A program made the translations under genes and the position numbers. Source: a virus. From it: 28,976 nucleotides of DNA. Shown piece by piece: positions 15,389 to 22,447 of the stretch. Each line of letters begins with the position of its first letter. Position 1 is the first letter of the stretch. Location: positions 1-28,976 of the IMG/VR virus record IMGVR_UViG_3300029907_000032; one strand, 5' to 3'. The notes under the pieces were generated by a model. That model was not told the origin of the DNA. It worked only from the letters and a program-made list of their open reading frames with translations, and did no database searches.

Positions 15389-15652
15389 TCAGTTCGCCTT
15401 CACTTCAGGGGTGGGGGCCGGAGCCGGAGCCGGAGCAACTGCCGGCAGCGGGATCGGCCTCAACGTGAAGGTGGAGCCGTCGTCGTTGTAAACCCGGATG
15501 TTGACTTGGACCGACAACCAGTTCGTATCGACCGTGAAGCCCGGAGGCAGACTAGCCCGGCGCTTCGGTTGGATCATTGCGTGGTCAACCGAACCGTTGG
15601 GTGCTGTCAACTGCACCGAGACGGGGTGGGAATTCATGTTCAGAACGTCCAT
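15389..15652 (-). CDS. small hypothetical protein upstream of the sheath (87 aa)
   Basis: GAGGA lies about seven bases before the ATG at 15652, and the stop is immediately before the sheath ATG, so the two are co-translated. The protein is beta-rich (VSVQLTAPNGSVDHAMIQP, WLSVQVNIRVYNDDGSTFTL) and ends with a Pro/Ala repeat tail (AVAPAPAPAPTPEVKAN). I recognise no family. It is likely a small structural or tail-associated protein, from position only. Confidence 0.75.
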   Translation of the reverse strand: MDVLNMNSHPVSVQLTAPNGSVDHAMIQPKRRASLPPGFTVDTNWLSVQVNIRVYNDDGSTFTLRPIPLPAVAPAPAPAPTPEVKAN

Positions 15653-15664
15653 GATGGATCCTCT

Positions 15665-16333
15665 TTAGAAAGGGAAGAACTGCTGTCCGGGTTTGAGGGC
15701 GGGACCGTCTTGTAAGACGATCTGATTGATGCGGCCCCGCGTCCCGAGCGCAGGTTCCGATACGTATCCGTGGATCGTGATGTTGGACACCACTTGGTAG
15801 ACCGACTCGGTATCGGCCGGATTCTCGCGCTTCGGGATCGAGATGCTGTCACTCAACGTGACCCCGATTGTGAGCCGGGACAGCCCGTAGTCGATCTGGA
15901 AATTGATGGCGCCGTTGCGTCGGGTGAAGAGCCAACGCCGCATGTACTGGTTCACGGCCTCTGGGCCCATGCCATCCATCTTGTTCGTGACGTAGGTTGC
16001 CTCGATCTCGAAGTTGGTTGGCAGTACCTTCGCCATCTGGAACTGTTTGTTGTCGTTGCTCAGAGTGACGGGAATGCCATGCCTGGCCATTCGGTTCGTC
16101 GTGTAGCCATCCGTATTGGGGCTAGACGTCTGATGCCAGAGGAAGATGTACGGGTACTCGGGCTGCTTGTTTCCAAGCATGGCCTTCAGATTGGTCAGCG
16201 CGTCTGGACTGGTGACGAAGATAGTCGGAGCACGGAACTGCTCGATCATGTAGTGGCAGAAGCCGGCGCGAACAAAGTCGTCTACCGGCTTGATCTCCGT
16301 CTGGGGCTTTGGATCAGGGATTGCGTTGGTCAT
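15665..16333 (-). CDS. hypothetical neck/tail structural candidate (222 aa)
   Basis: The ATG at 16333 has a strong GGAGG seven bases upstream. It is the first gene after an intrinsic terminator, so it may have its own promoter, although readthrough is also possible. The sequence is beta-rich: FRAPTIFVTSPDALTNLKAM, YPYIFLWHQTSS, LPTNFEIEATYVTNKMDG, AINFQIDYGLSRLTIGVTLS, and a C-terminal NITIHGYVSEPALGTRGRI. No enzyme motif is visible. Position ahead of the 87-aa and sheath genes suggests a tail terminator, neck or head-completion protein; this is inferred from context. Confidence 0.75.
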   Translation of the reverse strand: MTNAIPDPKPQTEIKPVDDFVRAGFCHYMIEQFRAPTIFVTSPDALTNLKAMLGNKQPEYPYIFLWHQTSSPNTDGYTTNRMARHGIPVTLSNDNKQFQMAKVLPTNFEIEATYVTNKMDGMGPEAVNQYMRRWLFTRRNGAINFQIDYGLSRLTIGVTLSDSISIPKRENPADTESVYQVVSNITIHGYVSEPALGTRGRINQIVLQDGPALKPGQQFFPF

Positions 16334-16405
16334 TCAAGCCTCCGGTTCCCATAAAATTAACGAGCAGGGACCGCTTGGTAGTCACTGATCTAGGCCCCAT
16401 AAAAG

Positions 16406-16430
16406 AAAAGGGAGCACGCGGCTCCCTTTT
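16406..16430 (-). terminator. intrinsic terminator after the 142-aa gene
   Basis: AAAAGGGAGC (16406-16415) pairs perfectly with GCTCCCTTTT (16421-16430) around a five-base loop. On the - strand the stem is followed by TTTTCTTTTAT, a convincing U-tract. It lies 34 bases past the stop at 16465 and separates the head block from the tail block. Confidence 0.88.
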
Positions 16431-16464
16431 GGATCGAACGAGCACCGACGTGCGCTCGATGCGA

Positions 16465-16893
16465 TTACTTGCCGGTCTTGACCTTGGCTTGCGGACGGGC
16501 CGACGCGGTGACGCGCGGCGCATTCAGGCGGGACAGGACTGCGGCCATCTGCTTGGCGGTCGAAGCGACGGCCGGAACCATCTCTTCTTCCTCGGCCACC
16601 GGCTCGTCGGCGACTTCGTCGAGCGGATCTTCACCGAACTCGGCGACCACCGGCTCTTCGCACGGTTCTTCGGCCACGGGCTCGAGCTCGGCCTTGACCT
16701 TGGCTGCGGCCACAACCTGGCCGTGTGCGTAGCGGTTGGTGGCTTCGATCGTGCGGATGGCGTCGTTGACGTCACCCTCTTGGCCTGCCTTGGCGAACAG
16801 GCGAGCGGCCAGGACGGGATTCTTGTTGGCGACCAGCTCGTTCAGAGCCAGTGCCACCCAATCCATCGCCCGGTTGTACTTCATCGGCTTCAT
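16465..16893 (-). CDS. acidic hypothetical head-cluster protein (142 aa)
   Basis: The ATG at 16893 has AAGGA eight bases upstream, in the gap after the nuclease gene. The N-terminal 60 residues are helical (NRAMDWVALALNELVANKN, VLAARLFAKAGQEGDVNDAI). The middle is strongly acidic with repeated Val/Glu/Pro. The C-terminus is basic (RVTASARPQAKVKTGK). This acidic-middle, basic-end design is common in phage assembly-core and internal head proteins. It ends the capsid transcription unit with a terminator. Before the nuclease insertion it was presumably adjacent to the major capsid gene. I recognise no named family. Confidence 0.78.
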   Translation of the reverse strand: MKPMKYNRAMDWVALALNELVANKNPVLAARLFAKAGQEGDVNDAIRTIEATNRYAHGQVVAAAKVKAELEPVAEEPCEEPVVAEFGEDPLDEVADEPVAEEEEMVPAVASTAKQMAAVLSRLNAPRVTASARPQAKVKTGK

Positions 16894-16938
16894 GGTGTGT
16901 TCCTTCAGTGTTGCGTTTGGGAATTCAGACTGTGAGAC

Positions 16939-17979
16939 TCAAACTGAGGCACCACCGCTAAGACTACGCCAGCTTGGAAGATGACGAACCCGAGTAAACC
17001 TGCCTCTTGCGAAGCAGAACACACGGAAGTCATCGAATTCAGCTAGCGCGGCCTTGAACTTGGCGCGGTTCTCTTTGAGAGCGTGTTCCTGCGGCATCCA
17101 GTGATAATGCTGCAGACCTAATGAAGACCTATCTTTGACCTCGATCAGCGTGCTGCCAATCTTGAAATCTGGACGATAGCCACGGATGTCTCCGTAGATG
17201 GGATGCCTGTACTTCACCTCGCAGTTGCTGGGTTCGTACTCGATCTGGCTTGGATCGACACCCTTCTCGTTGACTAGAAGCTCAACAAACTGCCGTTCCA
17301 CCAATGAACGTGTTTTGAAGGCAACACCACCTACGGTGAACTCATGCCAGCACGCGGAGGGCTGACACACGGTGCAGCGAACATTGTACCTAGACTTGCT
17401 TGGAGCAGTCACCTTGTAGGTCAGGAGCTTGAACTCATGACCACACTCAGTGTCCGTAACAAGGACTGTACTTGGAACATACTGGCTGACCTTCGAACAA
17501 CGCAGATTTGAATTGCGACTTCTGAGCTTCTTCACAAACTCTTCATGAGTGACGTACCTGAATCGGTCGTATGCATCCTGTCTGCATTTGACACACGGGT
17601 ACTGGATCGTTGGTGTGAAGAAGACTGAAGCCACGGCGTGAAACTTGTGGTCACACGTCAGGCACTTAAACAGATGCTTGTCGGTAGCGTAATGTCCACC
17701 AACCTTCAGGCATCTATACTTGTCTTTCCACCCCAGCTCGGCTAGCTGTTCGTTGGTGTTGGTGACAGTGCGCTCGTAAGCTTGAAACTTACGCACCATC
17801 TGACACCGACAACGCTGAACACGGGCTGATCCACGATTGACGACACGCTTGGTACCACAAAGAGTGCACTTGACCTGACCTTCCAGCTCGTTCAACATGC
17901 GCACCATTGTGAAGGACTGACGTTCAGCGTATCTGACAATCAACTCACGACTTGATTTGGGTTTTGGTCCGGTCTTCAT
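16939..17979 (-). CDS. zinc-finger PD-(D/E)XK homing-endonuclease-like protein (346 aa)
   Basis: I chose the ATG at 17979 (MKTGPKPKSS), which has GGAAG seven bases upstream; the frame upstream is probably not translated. Cysteine pairs recur along the chain (CTLC 38-41, CRC 57-59, CLTC 106-109, CVKC 129-132, CTVC 202-205), pointing to several small zinc-binding modules for DNA recognition. The C-terminal domain has GYRPDF (267-272) and IEVK (279-282), the PD-(D/E)XK nuclease signature, with helix LVERQFVELLV before it, in the style of Vsr-type nucleases. It sits between the major capsid gene and the 142-aa gene. AT-richer composition by eye suggests a mobile origin. The cleavage target is unknown. 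Confidence 0.82.
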   Translation of the reverse strand: MKTGPKPKSSRELIVRYAERQSFTMVRMLNELEGQVKCTLCGTKRVVNRGSARVQRCRCQMVRKFQAYERTVTNTNEQLAELGWKDKYRCLKVGGHYATDKHLFKCLTCDHKFHAVASVFFTPTIQYPCVKCRQDAYDRFRYVTHEEFVKKLRSRNSNLRCSKVSQYVPSTVLVTDTECGHEFKLLTYKVTAPSKSRYNVRCTVCQPSACWHEFTVGGVAFKTRSLVERQFVELLVNEKGVDPSQIEYEPSNCEVKYRHPIYGDIRGYRPDFKIGSTLIEVKDRSSLGLQHYHWMPQEHALKENRAKFKAALAEFDDFRVFCFARGRFTRVRHLPSWRSLSGGASV

Positions 17980-17988
17980 TTCTATCTT

Positions 17989-18008
17989 CCAGCTGGGCAA
18001 ACAGCTAG
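17989..18008 (-). promoter_or_regulatory. hairpin covering the nuclease ribosome site
   Basis: On the - strand CTAGCTG (18002-18008) pairs with CAGCTGG (17989-17995) through seven pairs including one G-U, around a six-base loop. The last two G residues of the right arm are the first two of the GGAAG ribosome site for the 346-aa nuclease. Translation would be damped while the hairpin is folded. The pairing is visible; the function is inferred. Confidence 0.45.
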
Positions 18009-18027
18009 TTGAATGTTGGTGACGGTA

Positions 18028-18050
18028 GCTCAGCCTTTTGCCGACTGAGC
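18028..18050 (-). promoter_or_regulatory. additional hairpin upstream of the nuclease gene
   Basis: GCTCAGTC (18043-18050 on the - strand) pairs with GGCTGAGC (18028-18035) with one G-U pair and a seven-base loop, GGCAAAA. It is followed by TACCGTCACC rather than U residues. It lies in the 167-base gap between the capsid stop and the nuclease start. Confidence 0.45.
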
Positions 18051-18088
18051 AGTGGTGCCCCACGTTCCCGCCGTAACTATCAAAGAGA

Positions 18089-18146
18089 ACCGCGCCGAAG
18101 CACGGTGAAGGGAGCCGAAGCTCCCGGGTGCCTCAAAAAGAGGCAC
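18089..18146 (-). terminator. triple hairpin array directly after the major capsid gene
   Basis: Immediately after the capsid stop the - strand reads three consecutive stems: GTGCCTC-TTTTT-GAGGCAC (18128-18146), GGGAGC-TTCG-GCTCCC (18110-18125) and ACCGTGC-TTCG-GCGCGGT (18089-18106, one G-U pair). Two have the extra-stable UUCG tetraloop. The third is followed by TCTCTTTG. It could be a terminator, a 3' mRNA stabiliser for the most abundant transcript, or both. Confidence 0.7.
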
Positions 18147-19220
18147 TCATAGACGGTAGCCCTTAGCGAAACTGCGAGAATTCGCCACCGAGACGGCGAG
18201 CGATTCATGCAGGACGAAGCCGCGGCCCGGGATCTTCTCGATCGAGATGTCGATCGGGGTGGACTGGAGGCCGCCGCGGTCGCTGTACGCTCCGTGGTTC
18301 ATGGCGTCCGAGATCACGAAGAACTCGCCCTGGCCCAGGACCTTGTGTTCCGGGTGACGGAACGCGTCCGACGTGATGGTCATGCCGTACAGCGTGCCCA
18401 GTTCGCCGGTCAGCAGCAGCTCGTGACGCGCGACCGGGTCGATGGCGGTGAAGAAGTCGGAGTTGCCGACCACGTCTTGCCACAGGTCCGTCGCCATCAG
18501 CAGGTGAGCGCCCTTCAGGCCCCAGCGCGTCACATTCGTGACCACGGTCATCAGGCTGTACGGGGTCAGCTGACCCGACACGATGGTCAGGTTATTGTCG
18601 ACGCCGACGAGCTGTTGGAGCTGGTTGTAGTACAGGCGGTCTTCGGCGACCATCGTCGCTTCCACTGCCTCGATGTACTTCTCTTGCAGCACGTCGCCGC
18701 TCGATTGGTTCAGCTCGACCTGGGGAATGAACGGACGGGCCACGACCACCAGTTCCGGCGGGGTGAACCACTTGTCGCGCGTGATCTGCGACTCGACCTT
18801 CGTCGGGCTGGTCGACCAGACCGCGGTCACGTTCTTGGTGCGCAGCGGGAAGCGCGGCACCGAGCCTTGCTGGACGTCGATCTTGGCCAGGTACTTGCGC
18901 ATGAAGCCCTGGCGATTCGCGGTGATGTACAGCGCGTCGCTGATCTTCTCGCCGAGCAGGCGGTGGGCTTCTTGGTCGTTGAAGGCGGCTTGCACCAGCT
19001 CCTTCGACTGCGCGCTGTCGATGGCCAGCATGTTGCCTTGGGAGGCAGCGGTCAGGAAGCGACGTTGCTGTTCGAGCAGGTCCTTCTTGGACGAGGCGTT
19101 CAGTTCGCCTTTGCCGGAGCCAGCGTACTGGCCGACCGCGTACTCGTTCGAGCCGGCGACCTTGATTTCGTGTGCCAGGACGGGGGCCTTGGCGGCACGG
19201 ACTTGAGCTTGGGTTCGCAT
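18147..19220 (-). CDS. major capsid protein
   Basis: This 357-residue protein is the likely HK97-fold major head subunit. Features supporting this are its place after scaffold and protease genes, typical sequence style (VPRFPLRTKNVTAVWSTSPT, the E-loop-like stretch before a long helix VLQEKYIEAVEATMVAEDRL, and a C-terminal HESLAVSVANSRSFAKGYRL), an AGGAG site nine bases before the ATG, and a strong hairpin array after the stop. The N-terminus MRTQAQVRAAKAPVLAHE resembles the LQAK leader of other proteins here and ends in AHE at residue 18, a plausible prohead-protease site of the [AS]-x-E kind; mature protein would then begin IKVAGSNEY. The processing is inferred. No portal or vertex gene is in the window. 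Confidence 0.85.
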   Translation of the reverse strand: MRTQAQVRAAKAPVLAHEIKVAGSNEYAVGQYAGSGKGELNASSKKDLLEQQRRFLTAASQGNMLAIDSAQSKELVQAAFNDQEAHRLLGEKISDALYITANRQGFMRKYLAKIDVQQGSVPRFPLRTKNVTAVWSTSPTKVESQITRDKWFTPPELVVVARPFIPQVELNQSSGDVLQEKYIEAVEATMVAEDRLYYNQLQQLVGVDNNLTIVSGQLTPYSLMTVVTNVTRWGLKGAHLLMATDLWQDVVGNSDFFTAIDPVARHELLLTGELGTLYGMTITSDAFRHPEHKVLGQGEFFVISDAMNHGAYSDRGGLQSTPIDISIEKIPGRGFVLHESLAVSVANSRSFAKGYRL

Positions 19221-19260
19221 GTTGGAAATCTCCTAATGAGGGTTGGGTCAGTACCGCGGA

Positions 19261-19941
19261 TTAGGCGGCGCTGAATTCGAGGCCCAGGAAGGGGACTTCC
19301 TGCGTCGGGATGGCGACGATGTAGGCGCTGGCCAGAGCCGGAGCCGAACCGCCGATCACCAGGATGCCGCCGGCGCCCGTGTTGATGGTGGAGGGCGACA
19401 GCCAGTTGGCCGACGCGTCGAACTGGTCGGTGTAGACCGTGCCACGCTTGATCAGGCCGACTTGACCAACGTAGGCGCCGACGTAGCCGCCCGGTTGCAC
19501 GTCACCTTGGAGGGCGCGGGCTTGCGTCACGGTCAGGTTGTACTTGTACGTGATGTTGACCGAGTCACCCGAGGCCAGGCCCGAGACGGTGGAGCCGACG
19601 ACGGTGACACCGCCGGTGATGGGGACAGCAGCGCTGATCGTGGTGTCGTAGATGAACGCTTGGCCCGAGATGGGAGCGAACGCGAGCGACACGATACCCG
19701 AGGACGGGACGGTGAACTGCTCGACCTTGGTCGCGGTGGACGCAGGGTACGGAGCAGCCGAGACGCCGGCGAACGAGAAGCCGACGAAGAGCTCGCCAGC
19801 CGAACCTTGCGACGGGGTGACACCGGTCGAGGTGGCGCCCGCAGCGCGGACCAGAGCTTGGCCTTCGGCCGTGATGGAAGCGCCAGCAGCGACGTTCGTT
19901 TCCGAGCTGTCGACGATCTTGGTGAGGGGCAGGTACAGCAT
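19261..19941 (-). CDS. beta-rich head structural/decoration candidate (226 aa)
   Basis: The ATG at 19941 (MLYLPLTKIVDSS) has AGGAG seven bases upstream; the longer open frame upstream overlaps the scaffold gene and is not the start. The protein is rich in Gly, Ala, Ser, Thr and Val with many short strands (VEQFTVPSSGIVSLAFAP, GGVTVVGSTVSGLASGDS, VNITYKYNLTV) and almost no Lys or Arg in the first half. That composition fits a capsid decoration, cement or fibre-like protein. It lies between scaffold and major capsid genes, where decoration proteins are often found. The family is not recognised. Confidence 0.75.
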   Translation of the reverse strand: MLYLPLTKIVDSSETNVAAGASITAEGQALVRAAGATSTGVTPSQGSAGELFVGFSFAGVSAAPYPASTATKVEQFTVPSSGIVSLAFAPISGQAFIYDTTISAAVPITGGVTVVGSTVSGLASGDSVNITYKYNLTVTQARALQGDVQPGGYVGAYVGQVGLIKRGTVYTDQFDASANWLSPSTINTGAGGILVIGGSAPALASAYIVAIPTQEVPFLGLEFSAA

Positions 19942-19966
19942 GTGGTATCTCCTGGAGTTCCTGGCC

Positions 19967-21514
19967 TTAAGCCAGGGGTTGATCGGATTGCAGGAAGGAC
20001 AGGGCGGACGACAGGACCGGGGTGCTGGAACGGCTGCGACGGAAGGACGGCGAACCCAGAGCCGCCGTGACGGTGGCCGCCACGGGGTTGAACTCGTCTT
20101 CCTCTTCGTCGACGCTCGATTCGACCTCGTCGCCCGCATCTTCCTCGAAGTCTTCGTCGGACGTCATGTCCAGCGAGTCAGCGTGGTTGTTGCGGACTTC
20201 CTCCGGCATGGCCGCGATGCGGTTGGCCAGGGACAGGATCGAACGTGCGTAGGCGACGCCGTGTTCGGCGAAGCAGGAGGCGACCAACTGGGACGCACCC
20301 TTGACACCAGCACGCTTCAGCTCTTCGACCAGGCTGGCCTTGAGCGAGTTGTCCGCATCCTTGAAGTAGCGCTTGTTGATGCCGACGGCAGCGATGGCGA
20401 GGGACTGGTCCAGCGCCTTGTTCTGCTTGGCGACAGCGTCCATGCGACTGGCGATGCCGGCCTCGACCTTGGCCTTGATGACCTTGGCGTTAGCTTGGCT
20501 GGCCGTCATCTTGACCTTGGCGAGGGTCAGACCCTGCTGGATCAGACCCTTGCGCAGACCCTTGGTGTCGATCGCGTGAGCGAGGACGTCCTGGAACTGA
20601 TCGCTCAGGTAGATGTCGGACATGCCGAGCTTGCGCGCCTTGGCGGGGCCCATGCTGGCGATGATGCGGTTGCTGCGAATCACGTGCAGGCTGTTCCGAA
20701 CCGTAGCGAACACGATGTCCTCGCTGCCTTCGGTGTCCGGCACCTGGTCGGCATCGACCAGCGGAACCTGCTCGTCGGTGACGGGAGCGGCTTCGAAGTC
20801 AGCGACTTCTTCGACCGGTTCTTCCATCATCGGCTCCGCGCCTTCGGCGACGGGAGCAGCCGCGGGTTCGACTGCACCGAAGTCCTCGAACTCCTCGCCG
20901 TCTTCGTCAGCCAGCGGGGCCGCTTCAGCCATCGGGGCCGCGGGTTCGTTCGACATGGAGGGCAGGTCGTCGAACTCGTCGCCCTCCTCGTTCTCGAGTT
21001 CAGCGCCGACTTCAGCTTCGAAGCCGGGAGCCGCGTCGGTTGGACCATCCGGATCTTCAGCCGATTCGAACTCGTCGGCATCGAGGCCTTCGAGACTGGC
21101 GTTGTTGATCACGGGCAGACCGGCTTCCTTCTCCAGGTAGCCAGCAGCCGGATCGGTCTCGTTGTCGATCAGCGCGACGTTGACGCCGTCACCGGAAGGA
21201 GCGCCGGCAGGCAATTCCTTGTCGACGAGTTGTTGCTGTTGCATCCCGTTGGCCTTGACGGGCTTCGCAGCCGCCCTGGCCTTGACAGCTGGCTTGATCG
21301 CTGGCTTCGTGGCGGCTGTGGTCGGGGCCTTGGTTGCGCCTGGCATCGTGGGCTTGTCCTGCGAGTGGGTGAGGCCACTCTCGAAATCATCAGCATCGAT
21401 GAGCATCATCGGCGCCTGCGAATTCTCCAGCCCGCTGTCCCCGTCTTCCACCTTCAGCTTGAGGTCGTTACCCTCGTGCGTGAACGCGGAAGCTGCGTTG
21501 ACTTTGTCGGTCAT
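19967..21514 (-). CDS. prohead scaffold/core protein (515 aa)
   Basis: I chose the ATG at 21514 because AAGGAG lies six to seven bases upstream. The N-terminal half is acidic, Ala/Pro/Glu/Asp-rich and probably disordered (for example FESAEDPDGPTDAAPG and DEEGEEFED-like runs). From about residue 255 a helical region follows (HVIRSNRIIASMGPAKARKL, MTASQANAKVIKAKVEAGI) typical of scaffold proteins that form a temporary core. It ends in a basic C-terminal segment, FRRSRSSTPVLSSALSFLQS, a common capsid-binding tail. Order protease, scaffold, capsid matches T4 genes 21-22-23. The start MTDKVNAASAFTHE ends in HE at residue 14, similar to the capsid AHE; cleavage there is inferred. Confidence 0.83.
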   Translation of the reverse strand: MTDKVNAASAFTHEGNDLKLKVEDGDSGLENSQAPMMLIDADDFESGLTHSQDKPTMPGATKAPTTAATKPAIKPAVKARAAAKPVKANGMQQQQLVDKELPAGAPSGDGVNVALIDNETDPAAGYLEKEAGLPVINNASLEGLDADEFESAEDPDGPTDAAPGFEAEVGAELENEEGDEFDDLPSMSNEPAAPMAEAAPLADEDGEEFEDFGAVEPAAAPVAEGAEPMMEEPVEEVADFEAAPVTDEQVPLVDADQVPDTEGSEDIVFATVRNSLHVIRSNRIIASMGPAKARKLGMSDIYLSDQFQDVLAHAIDTKGLRKGLIQQGLTLAKVKMTASQANAKVIKAKVEAGIASRMDAVAKQNKALDQSLAIAAVGINKRYFKDADNSLKASLVEELKRAGVKGASQLVASCFAEHGVAYARSILSLANRIAAMPEEVRNNHADSLDMTSDEDFEEDAGDEVESSVDEEEDEFNPVAATVTAALGSPSFRRSRSSTPVLSSALSFLQSDQPLA

Positions 21515-21678
21515 GAGCACTCCTTCTGTGAATGGGTTGTTCGAGTCGGCTAGGTACAGAGCACTAGTTCGCTGGACCTAACCTTCTCTGCGATGGAACC
21601 TTTCGGTGCCTGAAATAAAAATGTCGTCTGCAGGTTTAGGGTGTTTTGCACCCTCCGTCTAGTCAGTGCCCCGACATG

Positions 21679-21707
21679 ATTCCAATTTCGTGTCGTACCG
21701 TCGCCAA
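21679..21707 (-). promoter_or_regulatory. possible sigma70-like promoter for the scaffold-capsid unit
   Basis: On the - strand, TTGGCG (21702-21707) and TGGAAT (21679-21684) are separated by 17 bases; each matches the consensus at four of six positions. It lies just after a terminator and about 165 bases upstream of the scaffold start. The long leader between contains GGGTG-CAAAA-CACCC. A phage-specific promoter could equally be present; I could not identify one. Confidence 0.3.
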
Positions 21708-21730
21708 GTGAAGATGGAAAGGCCAAAGAA

Positions 21731-21758
21731 AAGGCTGCATCGGTGAAGATGCAGCCTT
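21731..21758 (-). terminator. intrinsic terminator upstream of the scaffold gene
   Basis: AAGGCTGCATC (21731-21741) pairs perfectly with GATGCAGCCTT (21748-21758) around a six-base loop. On the - strand it is followed by TTCTTTGG, giving a short U-rich end. It lies 20 bases after the stop of the 133-aa gene and divides the protease unit from the scaffold-capsid unit. Confidence 0.85.
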
Positions 21759-21777
21759 CGCTACTGATCATTGGTTG

Positions 21778-22179
21778 TCAATCATGGACACGACGACGGA
21801 GTAGCAGCTTCGGTCCGTCAAGACCGAGTTCGACACCGGAGATCAAGTCTCTGACGTGGATGCGTAGGAGAACTACGCCACGTCGGAGTCTGTCACGGTG
21901 ATACCACCATTCATAGAACTGTCCACTGATCTTGCAGATGCGGTTGCTGTCGGCCAGACGCTGCCCATTCCGATGACGGAGCAGACAATGCACCGGCATA
22001 GGATCAGAGAACGAATCACCAATCAGCACAACGAACGCATCGCTGTCAGGATAGCGCAGAATGAACCGTGCTACCTCTGACTTGCAGTCACTGGTCATCG
22101 GGATCAGGCCGGCGATCAGTGCTCTAAGTTCCGCCAGGTACTGTCGCCGGGCGGGATTCTCCTGCCTCAGTCGAGTCAT
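21778..22179 (-). CDS. hypothetical protein (133 aa)
   Basis: I chose the ATG at 22179 because AAGGAG lies five bases upstream. An in-frame GTG at 22254 would add 25 residues and sit closer to the previous gene; it has a weaker AGGGG site. The protein is basic, with an N-terminal helix (RRQYLAELRALIAGLI), a central strand pair (DAFVVLIGDSFSDPMPVHCL) and an Arg-rich second half (WWYHRDRLRRGVVLLRIHVR). No family is recognised and there is no LQAK leader. It is the last gene before a terminator in the protease unit. Confidence 0.7.
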   Translation of the reverse strand: MTRLRQENPARRQYLAELRALIAGLIPMTSDCKSEVARFILRYPDSDAFVVLIGDSFSDPMPVHCLLRHRNGQRLADSNRICKISGQFYEWWYHRDRLRRGVVLLRIHVRDLISGVELGLDGPKLLLRRRVHD

Positions 22180-22261
22180 ACCTGCTCCTTCTTCGTTCTG
22201 TCTCTTCTCTGAGGAACGGGGACCCTTAACCACGTCCCATGGGTAGGAGTTCACTTCACCC

Positions 22262-22447
22262 CTAGTTCTTCGTTGCGTGAATGGACTGCGACTCGCTTCC
22301 GCTGTTCAGGAGTCGGGCTTTGGCGCCCTTGCTCGTGTCAGGGACCTGCATGTAGGCGCCAGGATCCACGTTGATGGAGCTGGATTGACCCACGCTATTT
22401 GGCTGCAAGAGGCGAGCCTTTGACTTGGTGACAACGGGTTTGGTCAT
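22262..22447 (-). CDS. 61-aa protein with two KARLL motifs
   Basis: The start overlaps the stop of the 234-aa gene by four bases (ATGA). The protein is small, polar and Ser/Gly/Pro-rich, probably disordered. It carries two copies of the core of the LQAK leader: TKSKARLLQPNS (residues 7-18) and KGAKARLLNSGS (40-51). The second copy is internal, which is unlike the other family members. This could be a tandem arrangement of two leader-peptide units separated by about 33 residues. No enzyme domain is possible at this size. A role as a core or scaffold-binding peptide is inferred from the motif alone. Confidence 0.7.
   Translation of the reverse strand: MTKPVVTKSKARLLQPNSVGQSSSINVDPGAYMQVPDTSKGAKARLLNSGSESQSIHATKN

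Noticed and set aside
16334-16405. T-rich TTAATTTTATGGG upstream of the 222-aa gene as a promoter
   Set aside because: It is AT-rich and follows a terminator, but no -35 partner or match to TATAAATA could be found, so it is not listed as a feature.
19652-21553. 633-codon open frame on the + strand opposite the scaffold gene
   Set aside because: It is low-complexity and antisense to a gene with a good ribosome site and typical scaffold composition.
21550-21771. 73-codon open frame on the - strand in the gap before the scaffold gene
   Set aside because: It overlaps the terminator hairpin, has no ribosome site and shows no sensible protein features.
22180-22254. N-terminal extension of the 133-aa protein from a GTG at 22254
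   Set aside because: The internal ATG at 22179 has a stronger AAGGAG at good spacing; the extension remains possible and is noted in the entry.
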